A stretch of DNA of 64,000 nt from Rhodanobacter sp. A1T4 (GTDB lineage: Bacteria > Pseudomonadota > Gammaproteobacteria > Xanthomonadales > Rhodanobacteraceae): NCBI RefSeq assembly GCF_014207185.1, contig NZ_JACHCP010000003.1, positions 479,238 to 543,237 on the forward strand. The letters are read 5' to 3'. The notes beneath the pieces were generated by a model. It was not told where the DNA came from, did no database searches, and saw only the letters and a list, made by a program, of their open reading frames with translations. The stretch's first letter is position 1. The number at the start of each line of letters is the position of its first letter. The translations under genes and the position numbers were made by a program. This document shows, in pieces, positions 1 through 8,900 of the stretch.

Positions 1-26
1 GGCAGGCTGATGCTGATGACTTCGCG

Positions 27-701
27 ATGTTGTTGCATGAAGAGTTCGCTGCCCGTGCCGCACACTGGCGGACTTTGGACTGGTATCACGCTGCTTGCGC
101 ACGCGATGGCGATCTCGCGCTCGAACCGCTGGGCGCTGAGCACGTGGATGCTTTTTTTGACCAGTATCGCGACCCACAAATAGGAATACTCACAGGGTTA
201 CCTGATTTCGAGTCGCCTGATGCGGTGCGTGCGTGGATCATCTCACGAGGCAACGACGCCGGCCGTGCGAGCTACGCCGTGATGCATGCTGATGCAGGGT
301 TCGTCGGTGTAGTCAGCCTGCATGCCAGTGAGGGTAGCGGGTATTTCTATTTCTGGATTGGTTGCGACTATCAGGGACGTGAATACGGTCGCCGTGCGGG
401 ACGACTCTTGCAATTGCAGGCAGCGGCATGGGGTGTCCCCTATCTGTTTACCTCAGTCTACACAGATAACCAGCGCTCTCTGGACGCGTTGGAGTCGCTG
501 GGGTTTCGACGCATGAACACCCGTGCAAAGCCACCAGATGACGAGTTGATTTTTATGCTTTGCGAGCTATCCGATGGCATAGAGAACCGGGTGTCGCAAA
601 GCACGGTGAATCGCCTGGCGAATCTTCTGATAGCGACGGAATCGCATCTCGTTGTGGACTCTGCGACGTCAGACGTCGGCACTTTGACCATGACTATCTG
701 A
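27..701 (+). CDS. GNAT-family N-acetyltransferase, possibly 5'-truncated by the window edge
   Basis: The protein (224 aa from the first ATG) has the layout of a RimJ/RimL-like GNAT acetyltransferase: a 'LALEPLGAEHVDAFF' first strand and helix near residues 30-45, an FVGVVSLH strand near 92-99, a QGREYGRRAGRLLQ acetyl-CoA loop and helix near 115-129, and the C-terminal TDNQRSLDALESLGFRR signature near 147-163. The family moves acetyl from acetyl-CoA to an amine; the substrate here is unknown. The frame is open back to position 3 with no stop and no convincing Shine-Dalgarno before position 27, so the true start may lie outside the window. About 45 residues follow the GNAT core and match nothing I know. 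It sits 114 nt upstream of two effector-like genes on the same strand, so a functional link is possible but not shown. Confidence 0.75.
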   Translation: MLLHEEFAARAAHWRTLDWYHAACARDGDLALEPLGAEHVDAFFDQYRDPQIGILTGLPDFESPDAVRAWIISRGNDAGRASYAVMHADAGFVGVVSLHASEGSGYFYFWIGCDYQGREYGRRAGRLLQLQAAAWGVPYLFTSVYTDNQRSLDALESLGFRRMNTRAKPPDDELIFMLCELSDGIENRVSQSTVNRLANLLIATESHLVVDSATSDVGTLTMTI

Positions 702-815
702 GGCAATGACCTATGCCAGGTAAAAAGAAGGTCAAGCGTCTTTAGTCGATGAAATGCATTCGCATAACGAAAGCGATTGGTTCGACAACAAATCGTCAAC
801 GAAAGGATCAGGCGC

Positions 816-1871
816 ATGGCTTCAAATCCGAAGAAACGACCACGTGATTCAACGGCGTTACCGAAAAGTGCCCCGCCGACAAAGCTGCATGCCTCGCGAA
901 TGCCCGCGCTCAAATTTCCGCATGAGGCTTTCAATAGCCAACAGATGGCTGCAGGCCAAGGGCGGAAGTTTCACGAATTTTCCAGTTTCTCACTGGCAAG
1001 CAGTGCCGATCGGGACAAATACATCAAGGACACCGGTCTAAAACGCATCAGCACGACGCAAAATTGGGGAATCCCCTCTGGGCCTCCGAGTACACCGTCG
1101 CTTGAGGCGCCGAGAATGTATCGATCGCGGCGGGGTTCGATCAGTGGGCTTGCACCGATGCCGGATGGCTCCGTTGGAGGGTGGCGTCTGCACTCGCTGC
1201 CGACTTCCGAAGCATTGCGAAACCAGGATGTTTCGGACAGCACGGAGTTCGCCGATGCTTACAGCAAACGGGCGAAGATTTTGACCAAGCCAATATTGAA
1301 TAGCCGAAACAAGGAGCAGACGGTCAATGCGGTTCTTTCGGATTTCGGAAAAGTCCGCTATGACACCAGCCAGAAAGCATTTCAATTCACCGATGTAACG
1401 CACGCGATGGGCGTTTCCGGTAAAGGCATGAACAACAAGACTAGCAGTCCACCCGAGGAGATATACGCACCGAGCATCTCCGTATCCAAGGCTGATGGTA
1501 AATCCGGCACGCCTGCGCAAACGTATCACTCTGAACCCATGGCAATAACGCTCCATAACGGCGCCCGTACAACGAAGCTTGAAGACGAGTCGGGCATGGT
1601 GGGCATTTTCGCAAGTATTCCCAACCAGGTATGTTTTCAGTGCGGGCGCATGTTTCAGGAAAAGGTAGGCAAGAATGCCGTAATAACTGGTGTTCCGGGT
1701 CGCCCTTTCGGCGGCCAGATCGAAGGAGATACTTTCATGGATTTAAGCAAAACAACCGTGTCACGTGCCGCACCCATGACGGAGTTGGAGGGAAACAGTA
1801 AGAACGCTTCGGAAGTAACGTCCATTTACGAACATCACAAAAGGACGCATGCAATCGCCATGAGTGATTGA
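816..1871 (+). CDS. Predicted cytidine-deaminase-fold protein (toxin/effector-like), subclass unknown
   Basis: From the ATG at 816, preceded by GAAAGGA at good spacing, the product is 351 aa without signal peptide or membrane segment. The N-terminal ~100 residues are basic, Ser/Pro-rich and probably disordered, including PKKRPRD at residues 5-11. The C-terminal part carries the deaminase-superfamily zinc signature in order: TYHSEP (His238-x-Glu240) and, 33 residues later, IPNQVCFQC (Cys273-x-x-Cys276). In that fold these residues bind catalytic Zn and shuttle protons during hydrolytic deamination of a base or nucleotide. Fast-evolving members are common as secreted bacterial toxins. The gene ends 41 nt before the CD38-like gene on the same strand, so the two may be co-transcribed. 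A chance HxE/CxxC match is possible because the flanking fold was not checked by alignment. Confidence 0.55.
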   Translation: MASNPKKRPRDSTALPKSAPPTKLHASRMPALKFPHEAFNSQQMAAGQGRKFHEFSSFSLASSADRDKYIKDTGLKRISTTQNWGIPSGPPSTPSLEAPRMYRSRRGSISGLAPMPDGSVGGWRLHSLPTSEALRNQDVSDSTEFADAYSKRAKILTKPILNSRNKEQTVNAVLSDFGKVRYDTSQKAFQFTDVTHAMGVSGKGMNNKTSSPPEEIYAPSISVSKADGKSGTPAQTYHSEPMAITLHNGARTTKLEDESGMVGIFASIPNQVCFQCGRMFQEKVGKNAVITGVPGRPFGGQIEGDTFMDLSKTTVSRAAPMTELEGNSKNASEVTSIYEHHKRTHAIAMSD

Positions 1872-1912
1872 AGCAATGATGCGGTTCCGCAACCAAACGA
1901 GGCTAACGGTAT

Positions 1913-2902
1913 ATGGATAATTCAAAGCCAAAACGCGGCGGCTCACAAACGGATATGGGGCTGTCCATGTTTCACGCCGCCAAGGCATCCGGCACGATGG
2001 CTGACATGGCTCAGATGGGAATTCGTAAAGAAAGCCAGAAGCGAGCCGAATCTAAGCGGATAGGTGATGTTACTGGTCAGCGTAAGGCAGCACGGAACAT
2101 GTTTGTACAAGCCGTCAAGACGGTCATCCATCGGAATCGCGAGCTGAAAAATCTGGGCGGCCTGGTCGCGAGTGCGGATGTACGAACCTTGCCGAATCGC
2201 ACTTTCTTCTGGAGTGGCGACACACAGGATTCATCGGGAAATACCGTCAAGAGCGCGATGGCGACCGCCCAGCATCTCGCCCAAAAGTCGAGCGGAAGTA
2301 CCGTTGAGATGACACCTGGTGGAAAGCTTCTGGATAACTACGCTGGACACCCGAACAGCTTCAATTACCTCAAGGAACGCTTTCAGTACACCACGTCGGC
2401 AAAATGGAAAGAGCCCCAAGCATTACGTGAAAGTCTGATTACCAAAGGTGCAACAAATGCGGGCCGGGATGTTCGTCAGGAAATGGATGCTGGCTTATTC
2501 GATCGCTTGACCACGACAGATAAAGCAGGGAAAAAATATGGTCCGTTGGCACGCCCGGGTTCCGCTGCGGGCGCCTTATGGGATGTTGTTTCCGTCCGTT
2601 TTGCCAAGCAGGCAGTCGGCAGGGTAGATGTAATCCACGCTGCACCAAGCACTGATCCCTATTTCAAGAGCAACACCTTTCAAGACAGTACATGGATTAC
2701 GAAAGAGCAGCCCACCTTGAAAGATCAAGGTAGAACAACCATCACCGAGCGCTTTGCGGAACACTTGCAGGGACATCTGCAAGGACCAAAGCATACGGGA
2801 CTGCCAGATTGGTCGGGAACAGGGGGATTCAGAGGGAATTTGCGTACGCAGACGAGCGGAAGCTTGACGCCTGGAGTGCAAAAACCGCGCTCCAAGCTTT
2901 AA
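1913..2902 (+). CDS. Predicted bacterial ADP-ribosyl cyclase / NAD glycohydrolase (CD38-like)
   Basis: This 329 aa cytosolic-type protein has no signal peptide and no cysteines. Its central part follows the CD38/BST1/Aplysia cyclase pattern: RTFFWSGD (Trp100, matching CD38 Trp125), STVEMTPGGKLLD (Glu132, matching Glu146 of TLEDT), ALWDVVSVRFAKQA (Trp223, matching Trp189 of FWKTVSRRFAEAA), a VDVIHAAPSTDPYF strand like CD38's VVHVMLNGS, then NTF and finally KEQPTL (Glu265, matching catalytic Glu226 of VEVHNL). All four active-site landmarks are present in order with plausible spacing. The family cleaves NAD+ to nicotinamide and (cyclic) ADP-ribose. The eukaryotic disulfides are absent, as expected for an intracellular or secreted bacterial effector. 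Residues 1-85 are basic and helical and may be a trafficking region; the last ~30 are low complexity. No immunity gene follows before the convergent tetR. Confidence 0.65.
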   Translation: MDNSKPKRGGSQTDMGLSMFHAAKASGTMADMAQMGIRKESQKRAESKRIGDVTGQRKAARNMFVQAVKTVIHRNRELKNLGGLVASADVRTLPNRTFFWSGDTQDSSGNTVKSAMATAQHLAQKSSGSTVEMTPGGKLLDNYAGHPNSFNYLKERFQYTTSAKWKEPQALRESLITKGATNAGRDVRQEMDAGLFDRLTTTDKAGKKYGPLARPGSAAGALWDVVSVRFAKQAVGRVDVIHAAPSTDPYFKSNTFQDSTWITKEQPTLKDQGRTTITERFAEHLQGHLQGPKHTGLPDWSGTGGFRGNLRTQTSGSLTPGVQKPRSKL

Positions 2903-3018
2903 TTGTCGTACATCAGCTAACTGAGCCTTTCAATGATAAAGATGACAGGGGTAAAGGAGGGATAGCGATCCAGACGCTGTTGCATCTGGACGCGAGCGCA
3001 GTTTGTTTCCGAAGTGCT

Positions 3019-3036
3019 ATATGATAATCATCATAT
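3019..3036. repeat. AT-rich inverted repeat between convergent genes
   Basis: ATATGAT, four spacer bases, ATCATAT: perfect 7-bp arms lying between the CD38-like gene and the convergent tetR gene. There is no T-tract, so it is a poor intrinsic terminator. It could be a regulator-binding site or a weak transcript end. Confidence 0.4.
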
Positions 3037-3068
3037 TAAATTTCAAGCGAATGCCAACATGGTTGCTC

Positions 3069-3650
3069 TCAGGCACAAGCAGGGACGAGGTGCTTCAATG
3101 CCGCTTTCAGCAGCGCGTCGGAAAGTTTGGGGTCGTCGACAGCGCGCGCCATGACCAATGCGCCAACCATCGTGGCTGCAGTGACCAGCGCGTGCTCATG
3201 CGCACCGGGCTGCCCCCAGTCGGGCGACTGACGGGCAACGACATCGATCATTTCCTTGATGCGGCGCGTGGCGGCTCGCCGTACCTCGGGCGCCTGGCGT
3301 GGCATCTCCGAGCCGAGGGCAGCAACCGGGCAGCCCATTTCAGGGCTTTTAATGTGCTCCTTCGATAGATAGGCGCGCAGCAGCGACTGTAATGCTTGTT
3401 CCGGCTGCACGCTGGCGGCGATGCGCGATGATGCGGCGACGGCCTCCGCGCCAGCGCGATCGGCTGCTTCGGCAAGCATCGCCTCGCGTGAAGGGAAGTG
3501 AGCATAGAAGCCACCATGCGTGAGGCCAGCCTCCTTCATGATATCGGCGACGCTGGTGCCGTCATAACCACTACGACGGATGGCGCGCGCGGCGGTTTCG
3601 ACGATGCGTTCGTGCGTAGCTTCTTTGGATCGGGTAGCGGTTCTTTTCAT
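3069..3650 (-). CDS. TetR/AcrR-family transcriptional repressor
   Basis: The 193 aa protein starts with a classical TetR DNA-binding domain: RIVETAARAIRRSGYDGTSV then DIMKEAGLTHGGFYAHFPSR (helix-turn-helix, about residues 31-55). The C-terminal ligand-binding half carries the conserved MGCPVAALGSEM stretch (around 106-117) seen in many proteobacterial TetR proteins that control reductases or efflux genes. It has no partner gene here: its neighbours are the convergent CD38-like gene and an empty region. An inverted repeat lies directly upstream of its start codon, which suggests autorepression. Ligand and targets cannot be read from the sequence. Confidence 0.9.
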   Translation of the reverse strand: MKRTATRSKEATHERIVETAARAIRRSGYDGTSVADIMKEAGLTHGGFYAHFPSREAMLAEAADRAGAEAVAASSRIAASVQPEQALQSLLRAYLSKEHIKSPEMGCPVAALGSEMPRQAPEVRRAATRRIKEMIDVVARQSPDWGQPGAHEHALVTAATMVGALVMARAVDDPKLSDALLKAALKHLVPACA

Positions 3651-3656
3651 ATGACG

Positions 3657-3674
3657 TACATCATATATAATGTA
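3657..3674. promoter_or_regulatory. Candidate operator of the adjacent TetR gene
   Basis: TACAT, eight AT-rich bases (CATATATA), ATGTA: an inverted repeat 7 bp upstream of the tetR start, where an autorepressor site would overlap the promoter. Assignment is by position and symmetry only. Confidence 0.4.
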
Positions 3675-4330
3675 GCACCAAACGCAAGACTGTATCTCCG
3701 CCTATACCAATCGTATTTGACGATAGCTCACTAGATGGCCTTCCATTCAGCGATCCACTAAAAGCCAAACTGGCTATCGCTCAGCCTTCAGCATTGGTCA
3801 TTCGGCGGTTCATTACAGGGTCTTCACGACGATCTCTCGGAAAAAAAGCAAATGCGATTAGTCGCAATCGCAACTCTGCTTCGATCAAAAAGAGGAGGGC
3901 GTTGGGGCCGCAGCGTATGGCACGAAAATATAGTGACGCTGGTCGCACCTTTTCGCTATACGCCTTTTATGCATGCACTAGTCTTTCATAAGATCGATCT
4001 AAAGCTGCAAAGCATTCGGATTGGACACTCAGCGACCACGGGTGGTTGGATGTCGTGTGTTTCGGGAAGTGCAGGGCAGCATGGCTTTACATGCAGATGC
4101 CTATAGCGGGCAGCAGCATGGCTCTACACGCAGATGTCTATAGGGGGCATCGGAAGCAGGTTTCAGCAAATTCGTAGGTCGAACATCCCAGGCTTCGGCG
4201 CAGGGCATCATGTCCAGTCGTTGCGGGGAAGTGTTTGCCTCACGTGAGCCGAGTCCCGCAGTCGAACTCTTCGGTGACTCTTCGAGTCGTGATTGCGTGC
4301 GTGGCGTAACGGAATGACGGAAGCCCGCCT
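3675..4330. other. Gap of about 650 bp with no convincing gene
   Basis: Short open frames on both strands lack family motifs and good ribosome-binding sites. Base composition is more AT-rich at 3675-3990. The only structure seen is the 37-bp duplication at 4076-4149, reported separately. The promoter of the downstream araC-like gene should lie in the last 150 bp. Confidence 0.5.
4076..4149. repeat. Two tandem imperfect 37-bp direct repeats
   Basis: GCAGCATGGCTYTACAYGCA followed by GATGYCTATAGSGGGCA occurs at 4076 and again at 4113, with four substitutions between copies. No coding frame or known element explains it. It may be a small local duplication or part of a regulatory region for the araC-like gene. 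Confidence 0.6.
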
Positions 4331-5305
4331 ATGTCTCCAATTCCGACCGATTCGTTCATGCCGTCGCGTGGCCTGGATGCCATGAATCAGCTGTTCGACC
4401 AATGTAAGTTCGAGGCGGTTGCGCTCAGGGGGAGTGGATTGCGCGGACTATCCGGCAGTCGCCTGCACGCCGGTGCGTCGCTCTGTAGTTTCGTGTTCGA
4501 TTTTCCGTGTCACGGTCGTTTTCCAGTGCCGCACGGCAACTACCTGCTTTGCCACGTTCATCATGCAAGCCCGGAAAGTTGGTGCACCGGTATGCCGTTG
4601 CGCTCAGGCACAACCGTGATCGGGCTGCCCGGCAACTCCTGCGAAATGATGCTAAGCGCACATTCGATGGTCAGCGTATTGATGGCTCCTCTACACGATG
4701 GTGTCATGCGCGTCCTCGAAAGAAATCCGGTTTCGTTCGGCTTGATGGGCCACCGGTTTTCGATATACGGGCCGGAGTGTCTCGCCGGTACACCTTGGGG
4801 GTTCCGCTGCGAGTCGGCGTTCCATGCGCTGGTTTGTACACGAGGTGGTGAAGGCAACGCGGTGGGTGAAGACTTCTTTGACGCCTTGCTCGATCCACGC
4901 GTGCTGGATGATCTAGCGGCCCGGCCGCGTGGTCCGGTGTCAAATTTCGGTCGCCACCGGGCGCATTACCGTTCCTTTCGGCGTGCGGTGGATTTCATGC
5001 GTGCGAACTTGCAAGACGATATCTATCTCGACGAACTGGCGCGCTCCACTGGAATGAGCGAACGCGCCTTGCGCTACGCCTTCGCCGACCTGCTTGGCGT
5101 ATCCCCCGCGCGTTACCTCGCCTTGCTCAGGTTGCATGAAGCCAGCCGGCGGCTTTCTGCTGCAGGTGTCGGCCGTCTTTCCGTGAAGTCGGTGGCGATG
5201 AGTTGCGGCTGGTGGGATCTGTCGCGTTTTGCGGCTAACTACCGGCGGGCCTTTGACGAACATCCCAGCGATACGTTGATGCGCGCTTGCGGCGTCGCTT
5301 GCTGA
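4331..5305 (+). CDS. AraC-family transcriptional regulator
   Basis: The 324 aa protein has a C-terminal AraC DNA-binding domain over about residues 215-320. The first helix-turn-helix is IYLDELARSTGMSERALRYA, followed by FADLLGVSPARYLALLRLHE. The second is VKSVAMSCGWWDLSRFAANY, then RRAFDEHPSD, close to the family's GF.D.S.F.r.fk..fG.sP signature. The N-terminal ~200 residues resemble the cupin-like sensory half of EutR/AraC-type activators, but no ligand can be inferred. The start at 4331 has a CGGAAG upstream. It is flanked by non-coding DNA on both sides, so its targets are unknown; the adhesin locus further downstream is one possibility but only by proximity. Confidence 0.88.
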   Translation: MSPIPTDSFMPSRGLDAMNQLFDQCKFEAVALRGSGLRGLSGSRLHAGASLCSFVFDFPCHGRFPVPHGNYLLCHVHHASPESWCTGMPLRSGTTVIGLPGNSCEMMLSAHSMVSVLMAPLHDGVMRVLERNPVSFGLMGHRFSIYGPECLAGTPWGFRCESAFHALVCTRGGEGNAVGEDFFDALLDPRVLDDLAARPRGPVSNFGRHRAHYRSFRRAVDFMRANLQDDIYLDELARSTGMSERALRYAFADLLGVSPARYLALLRLHEASRRLSAAGVGRLSVKSVAMSCGWWDLSRFAANYRRAFDEHPSDTLMRACGVAC

Positions 5306-5320
5306 GATACCGCACGTAGG

Positions 5321-5346
5321 TTGGGCTGATCGCGAGCGAAGCCCAA
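5321..5346. terminator. TTGGGCT...AGCCCAA extragenic hairpin, possible terminator of the araC-like gene
   Basis: TTGGGCT and AGCCCAA form 7-bp arms around a 12-base loop, 16 nt after the araC-like stop codon. I recall this hairpin type as a recurrent extragenic repeat in Xanthomonadales. There is no clear T-tract, so termination is inferred from its position. Confidence 0.45.
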
Positions 5347-5389
5347 AACATCGTACCTTCCCGGTTTACTCATCCGCACAAGTGCGTGT

Positions 5390-5429
5390 CATCCCATCTA
5401 TGGCCACATATATGGCCATAGATGGGATG
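5390..5429. repeat. Perfect 17-bp inverted repeat with 6-nt loop
   Basis: CATCCCATCTATGGCCA and its exact reverse complement flank the six bases CATATA. The 40-bp structure is much longer and more perfect than a typical intrinsic terminator stem and has no T-tract. It stands alone between the araC-like gene and the adhesin gene. Confidence 0.8.
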
Positions 5430-5979
5430 TCGGTATTCGCTTGCGTGCAAACCAATCGGAGTGCGACATATCGCAAACGTGCGCTCCGACACACCTTGCC
5501 AAATTTGCTTAGCAATTGCCGAGTTCGCGTTGCATTCGCGCTGAATTTGCCTGTTGTGTCACGCAAGCTTCCGCTTCAATGAAACCCACGCCGGACGATG
5601 CTTGTGGGAGAGCGTCGTTATCGCGCAGGCACAGGGAGTGAAGAGGGTGATCATGCGCAATTTCCATCTTGTCGATACCCGTGCCGGGACGCTTGTCCCG
5701 GTATCTGCACAGTACTCGAGCGCAGCTGCCGGCACCCGCATGCGTTTCGTTCCAATAGATGGGTCATCTGACGTGCATCGACCGAATGGGAGCTGCTTCC
5801 ACGCGCGTGGGCGGCCTGCGTCGGCACGTCGACACTGACGTCATGCGCGAGAGTTCGTTCCCTGAGATAAGTCTCAGATCTTTTGTTTTTGTGGGGATTT
5901 TTCGACACGATTTTTGAACCAGCACCGGGACGGCCCGCTGCTCTTCCAGCGCCCGTGAAACCGGGTTTCGGAGAAGTCT
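5430..5979. other. Adhesin upstream region; no confirmed gene
   Basis: This 550-bp stretch should hold the promoter of the trimeric autotransporter gene. A 61-codon frame at 5653-5838 has a GAGGG before its ATG but a low-complexity basic C-terminus and no known family, so I do not call it. A compact hairpin, CCGGGAC-GCTT-GTCCCGG, lies at 5684-5701. The T-rich stretch at 5879-5902 could be promoter-associated. A GGAG at 5970 serves the adhesin start. Confidence 0.4.
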
Positions 5980-8900
5980 ATGAACAGGATCTATAGCAAA
6001 GTCTGGAATGCTTCGTTGCATCAGCTCGTGGTGGGTTCGGAGCTGGCGACATGCCGTCAGGGCACCGCCGTCGATCGACGCGGCGTGTCCAATCGTCCAC
6101 CCCTGAGCCGTATTAGCGCGAGCGTTCTGACTGCGCTGATCGCGCTGGGCTGGGCGGATTGGGCCAGTGCGCAATCGGTGGATTGCACCGCGTCGCCGTA
6201 CAATGCCTACAACAGCACCGCGTCGTGTATAGGTTATGGGGCCACCGCCAGTGGGGTCGGAGCCACGGCGCTGGGTTCGATCTCCAATGCTTCCGTATTG
6301 GGTGCGACCGCAGTGGGGTACGCAGCCCAGGGTACGGGGCAGAACGCTGTAGCCGTCGGTTTTCAAGCCTATGCCTCGGTCATCAACTCCATTTATATCG
6401 GAGCGCGTTCCGCTACCGGCACTGGCGCGACTGCGGGCGGAGCGATTGGTATCGGTACCGATGTGACGGCTTCCGCTGCGAATGACGTAGCGATAGGAAC
6501 GCAATCCGCTGCGAGCGGTACGCAATCGGTAGCTCTTGGCTATGTGACGAATGCGGTCGGTGCCAACGCCGTAGCTTTGGGTGCCGGAGCCAATGCCAAC
6601 GGGCAGGCGGCCACTGCCCTTGGCAGTAACGCTATTGCGACTGGCCTCAATACCGTCGCCTTGGGGCCCGGAACTGCCGCCACCGCGCAGGCGGCAGTTG
6701 CACTTGGTGTCAACTCCGACGCGACGCAGGCCAATGCCGTTGCCGTAGGATCGGGCGCTATATCCAATGCGACCTATGCAACCGCAGTGGGTTCCGGCGG
6801 CACCACTGCTGCTACGGCGGTGCAGGCCACTGCTGCTGGCGCGGTCGCGCTCGGCGGTAACTCGACCGCGGGCGCCGTGGCATCGGGCGTCAATGCTATT
6901 GCCATCGGCGCTCAGTCAACCGCAACGCAATCCAGCGCCATTGCGGTCGGTCTGCTGGCGAATGCTACCGCGGCCAATGCCATTGCAGTGGGAGCCGCGG
7001 CCAATGCAACGGCCGGCGAAGCGACTGCCCTTGGGTATGGATCAGTCGCCAATGGCACCGGAGCCACCGCGCTTGGTTACATCAGCAATGCAACTGGCAA
7101 TGCTTCGCTCGCTGTGGGCTATAACAATTCCGCCAACGGCACCCATGCGATAGCCATGGGTTTTACTTCGAACGCGACCGGACTCAATGCCACGGCGATA
7201 GGCGGAGCAGCCAACGCCAGCGGAACGGGAGCAACGGCCTTTGGCGTTAACTCCGTGGCAAACGGCACTTCTACAATTGCCATCGGCGAGACCGCCAATG
7301 CCTCGGCAACGAACGCTACGGCGATCGGCAATGCTTCGAGTGCGCTGGCTGCATCCACGGTGGCTATCGGCGATACAAATACCGTCGCTGCCACGGCCGG
7401 CGCGGGTTCCTTCGCTGGCGGACAAAATTCCCAAGTGCTCGGCGGTACGGGTGCGGTGGCCATCGGCCAGGGCCAGGTCGCCAACGGCAACGGCGCGGTA
7501 GCGATTGGCGATCCCAATAGCGCCATCGGCAATGGTGCCGTTGCCGAAGGTGCGAACAACACTGCCACTGGCAATGGTGCAGTCGCCATTGGCAACGGCA
7601 ACGTCGGCAATGGTCAAGGCGCGGTGGCATTAGGCAATGCCAGTAATGCAACAGGGGCAAGCGCCATTGCTCTTGGCGATACGGCGGCCTCCAGCCAGAC
7701 AAATGCTGTTGCATTGGGCGCCGGTGCGACAGCGGGTGCGCAAGCAGGCGATGTGGCGCTGGGTGCAGATTCGACCACCGCGACTGTCGTGGCGACGACG
7801 GGCACGACGATCGGCGGCACGGCCTACACCTTTGCCGGCATCTCGCCGACCAGCACGGTAAGTGTGGGTACGGCGGCCAGCCCTCGCACGATCACCAATG
7901 TGGCGGCGGGTCGCATCAGCGCAACGAGTACGGATGCTATCAACGGTTCGGAACTGTATGCGACGAACCAGGCGATCGATAGCCTCGATACGTCGCTTTC
8001 CGGCCAGCTCACGCATTACTACAGTGTCAACGATGGCGGCACGCAGCAGAGCAACTACACCAATAACGGCGCGACAGGTACAGATTCGCTCGCGGCAGGC
8101 GTAAATGCCTCCGCTACGGCGACGAATGCCGCGGCGATCGGCTTCGGCTCGCAAGCGTTAGCGGCGTCGACCGTTGCGATCGGTGACAGCAATACGGTGG
8201 CGGCCGGATCGGGCGCCGGCTCCATCGCTGGCGGCTATCAATCGCAAGTATTGGGTGGCACCGGTGCGGTGGCGATGGGCGCGAACAACACGGCCAATGG
8301 TAATGGCAGCTTGGCGATTGGTGACGCCAACACGGCGACCGGCGATGGCGCGATAGCCTTGGGCAACGCCTCGTCCGCAGCGACGATGGGCAGCCTGGCT
8401 ATCGGACAGGCTGCTACAGCAACCGATCAGGGGACGATCGCCTTGGGCAGAAATGCAAGTGCAAGCGCTCTCGAAGCGATTGCCATAGGCGATCAGGCCG
8501 TCGCTTCGGCTCAGTCGACGACTGCATTGGGCGTTGCAGCCCAGGCAACGACTTTCTCGGCGACCGCTATTGGCAACGATGCGCAAGCCAGCGGGATGTT
8601 TTCAACCGCTTTGGGTGAACTTACCGCGGCGACTGGTGTAAGTTCGACTGCCTTGGGAGTAAACGCGACAGCAACAGGCAACAGTTCTGTGGCACTTGGC
8701 GACTCGTCCGTAGCAAACAATGCCGGTGACGTGGCACTGGGATCGAACTCGACGACGGGAGTGGCCGTTGCCACGGCCAGCACGACGATCAACGGCACCA
8801 CATACAACTTCGCCGGTACCACCCCCACCAGCACGGTAAGCGTGGGCAGCGCCGGCGACGAGCGCACCGTTACCAATGTGGCGGCCGGTCAGATCAGCGC

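Noticed and set aside
713..745. A 10-residue frame (MPGKKKVKRL) between the GNAT and deaminase-like genes
   Set aside because: It is too short to judge and lacks a Shine-Dalgarno sequence. It could be a degraded N-terminus or chance.
4331..5305. The araC-like gene as a specific regulator of the adhesin operon
   Set aside because: The two are co-oriented but 675 bp apart, separated by a possible terminator and a large palindrome. No AraC half-sites were found near the adhesin promoter.
5653..5838. A 61-codon plus-strand frame upstream of the adhesin gene
   Set aside because: It has a plausible ribosome-binding site but ends in low-complexity basic residues, matches no family and is crossed by a hairpin, so it was described only as part of the intergenic region.
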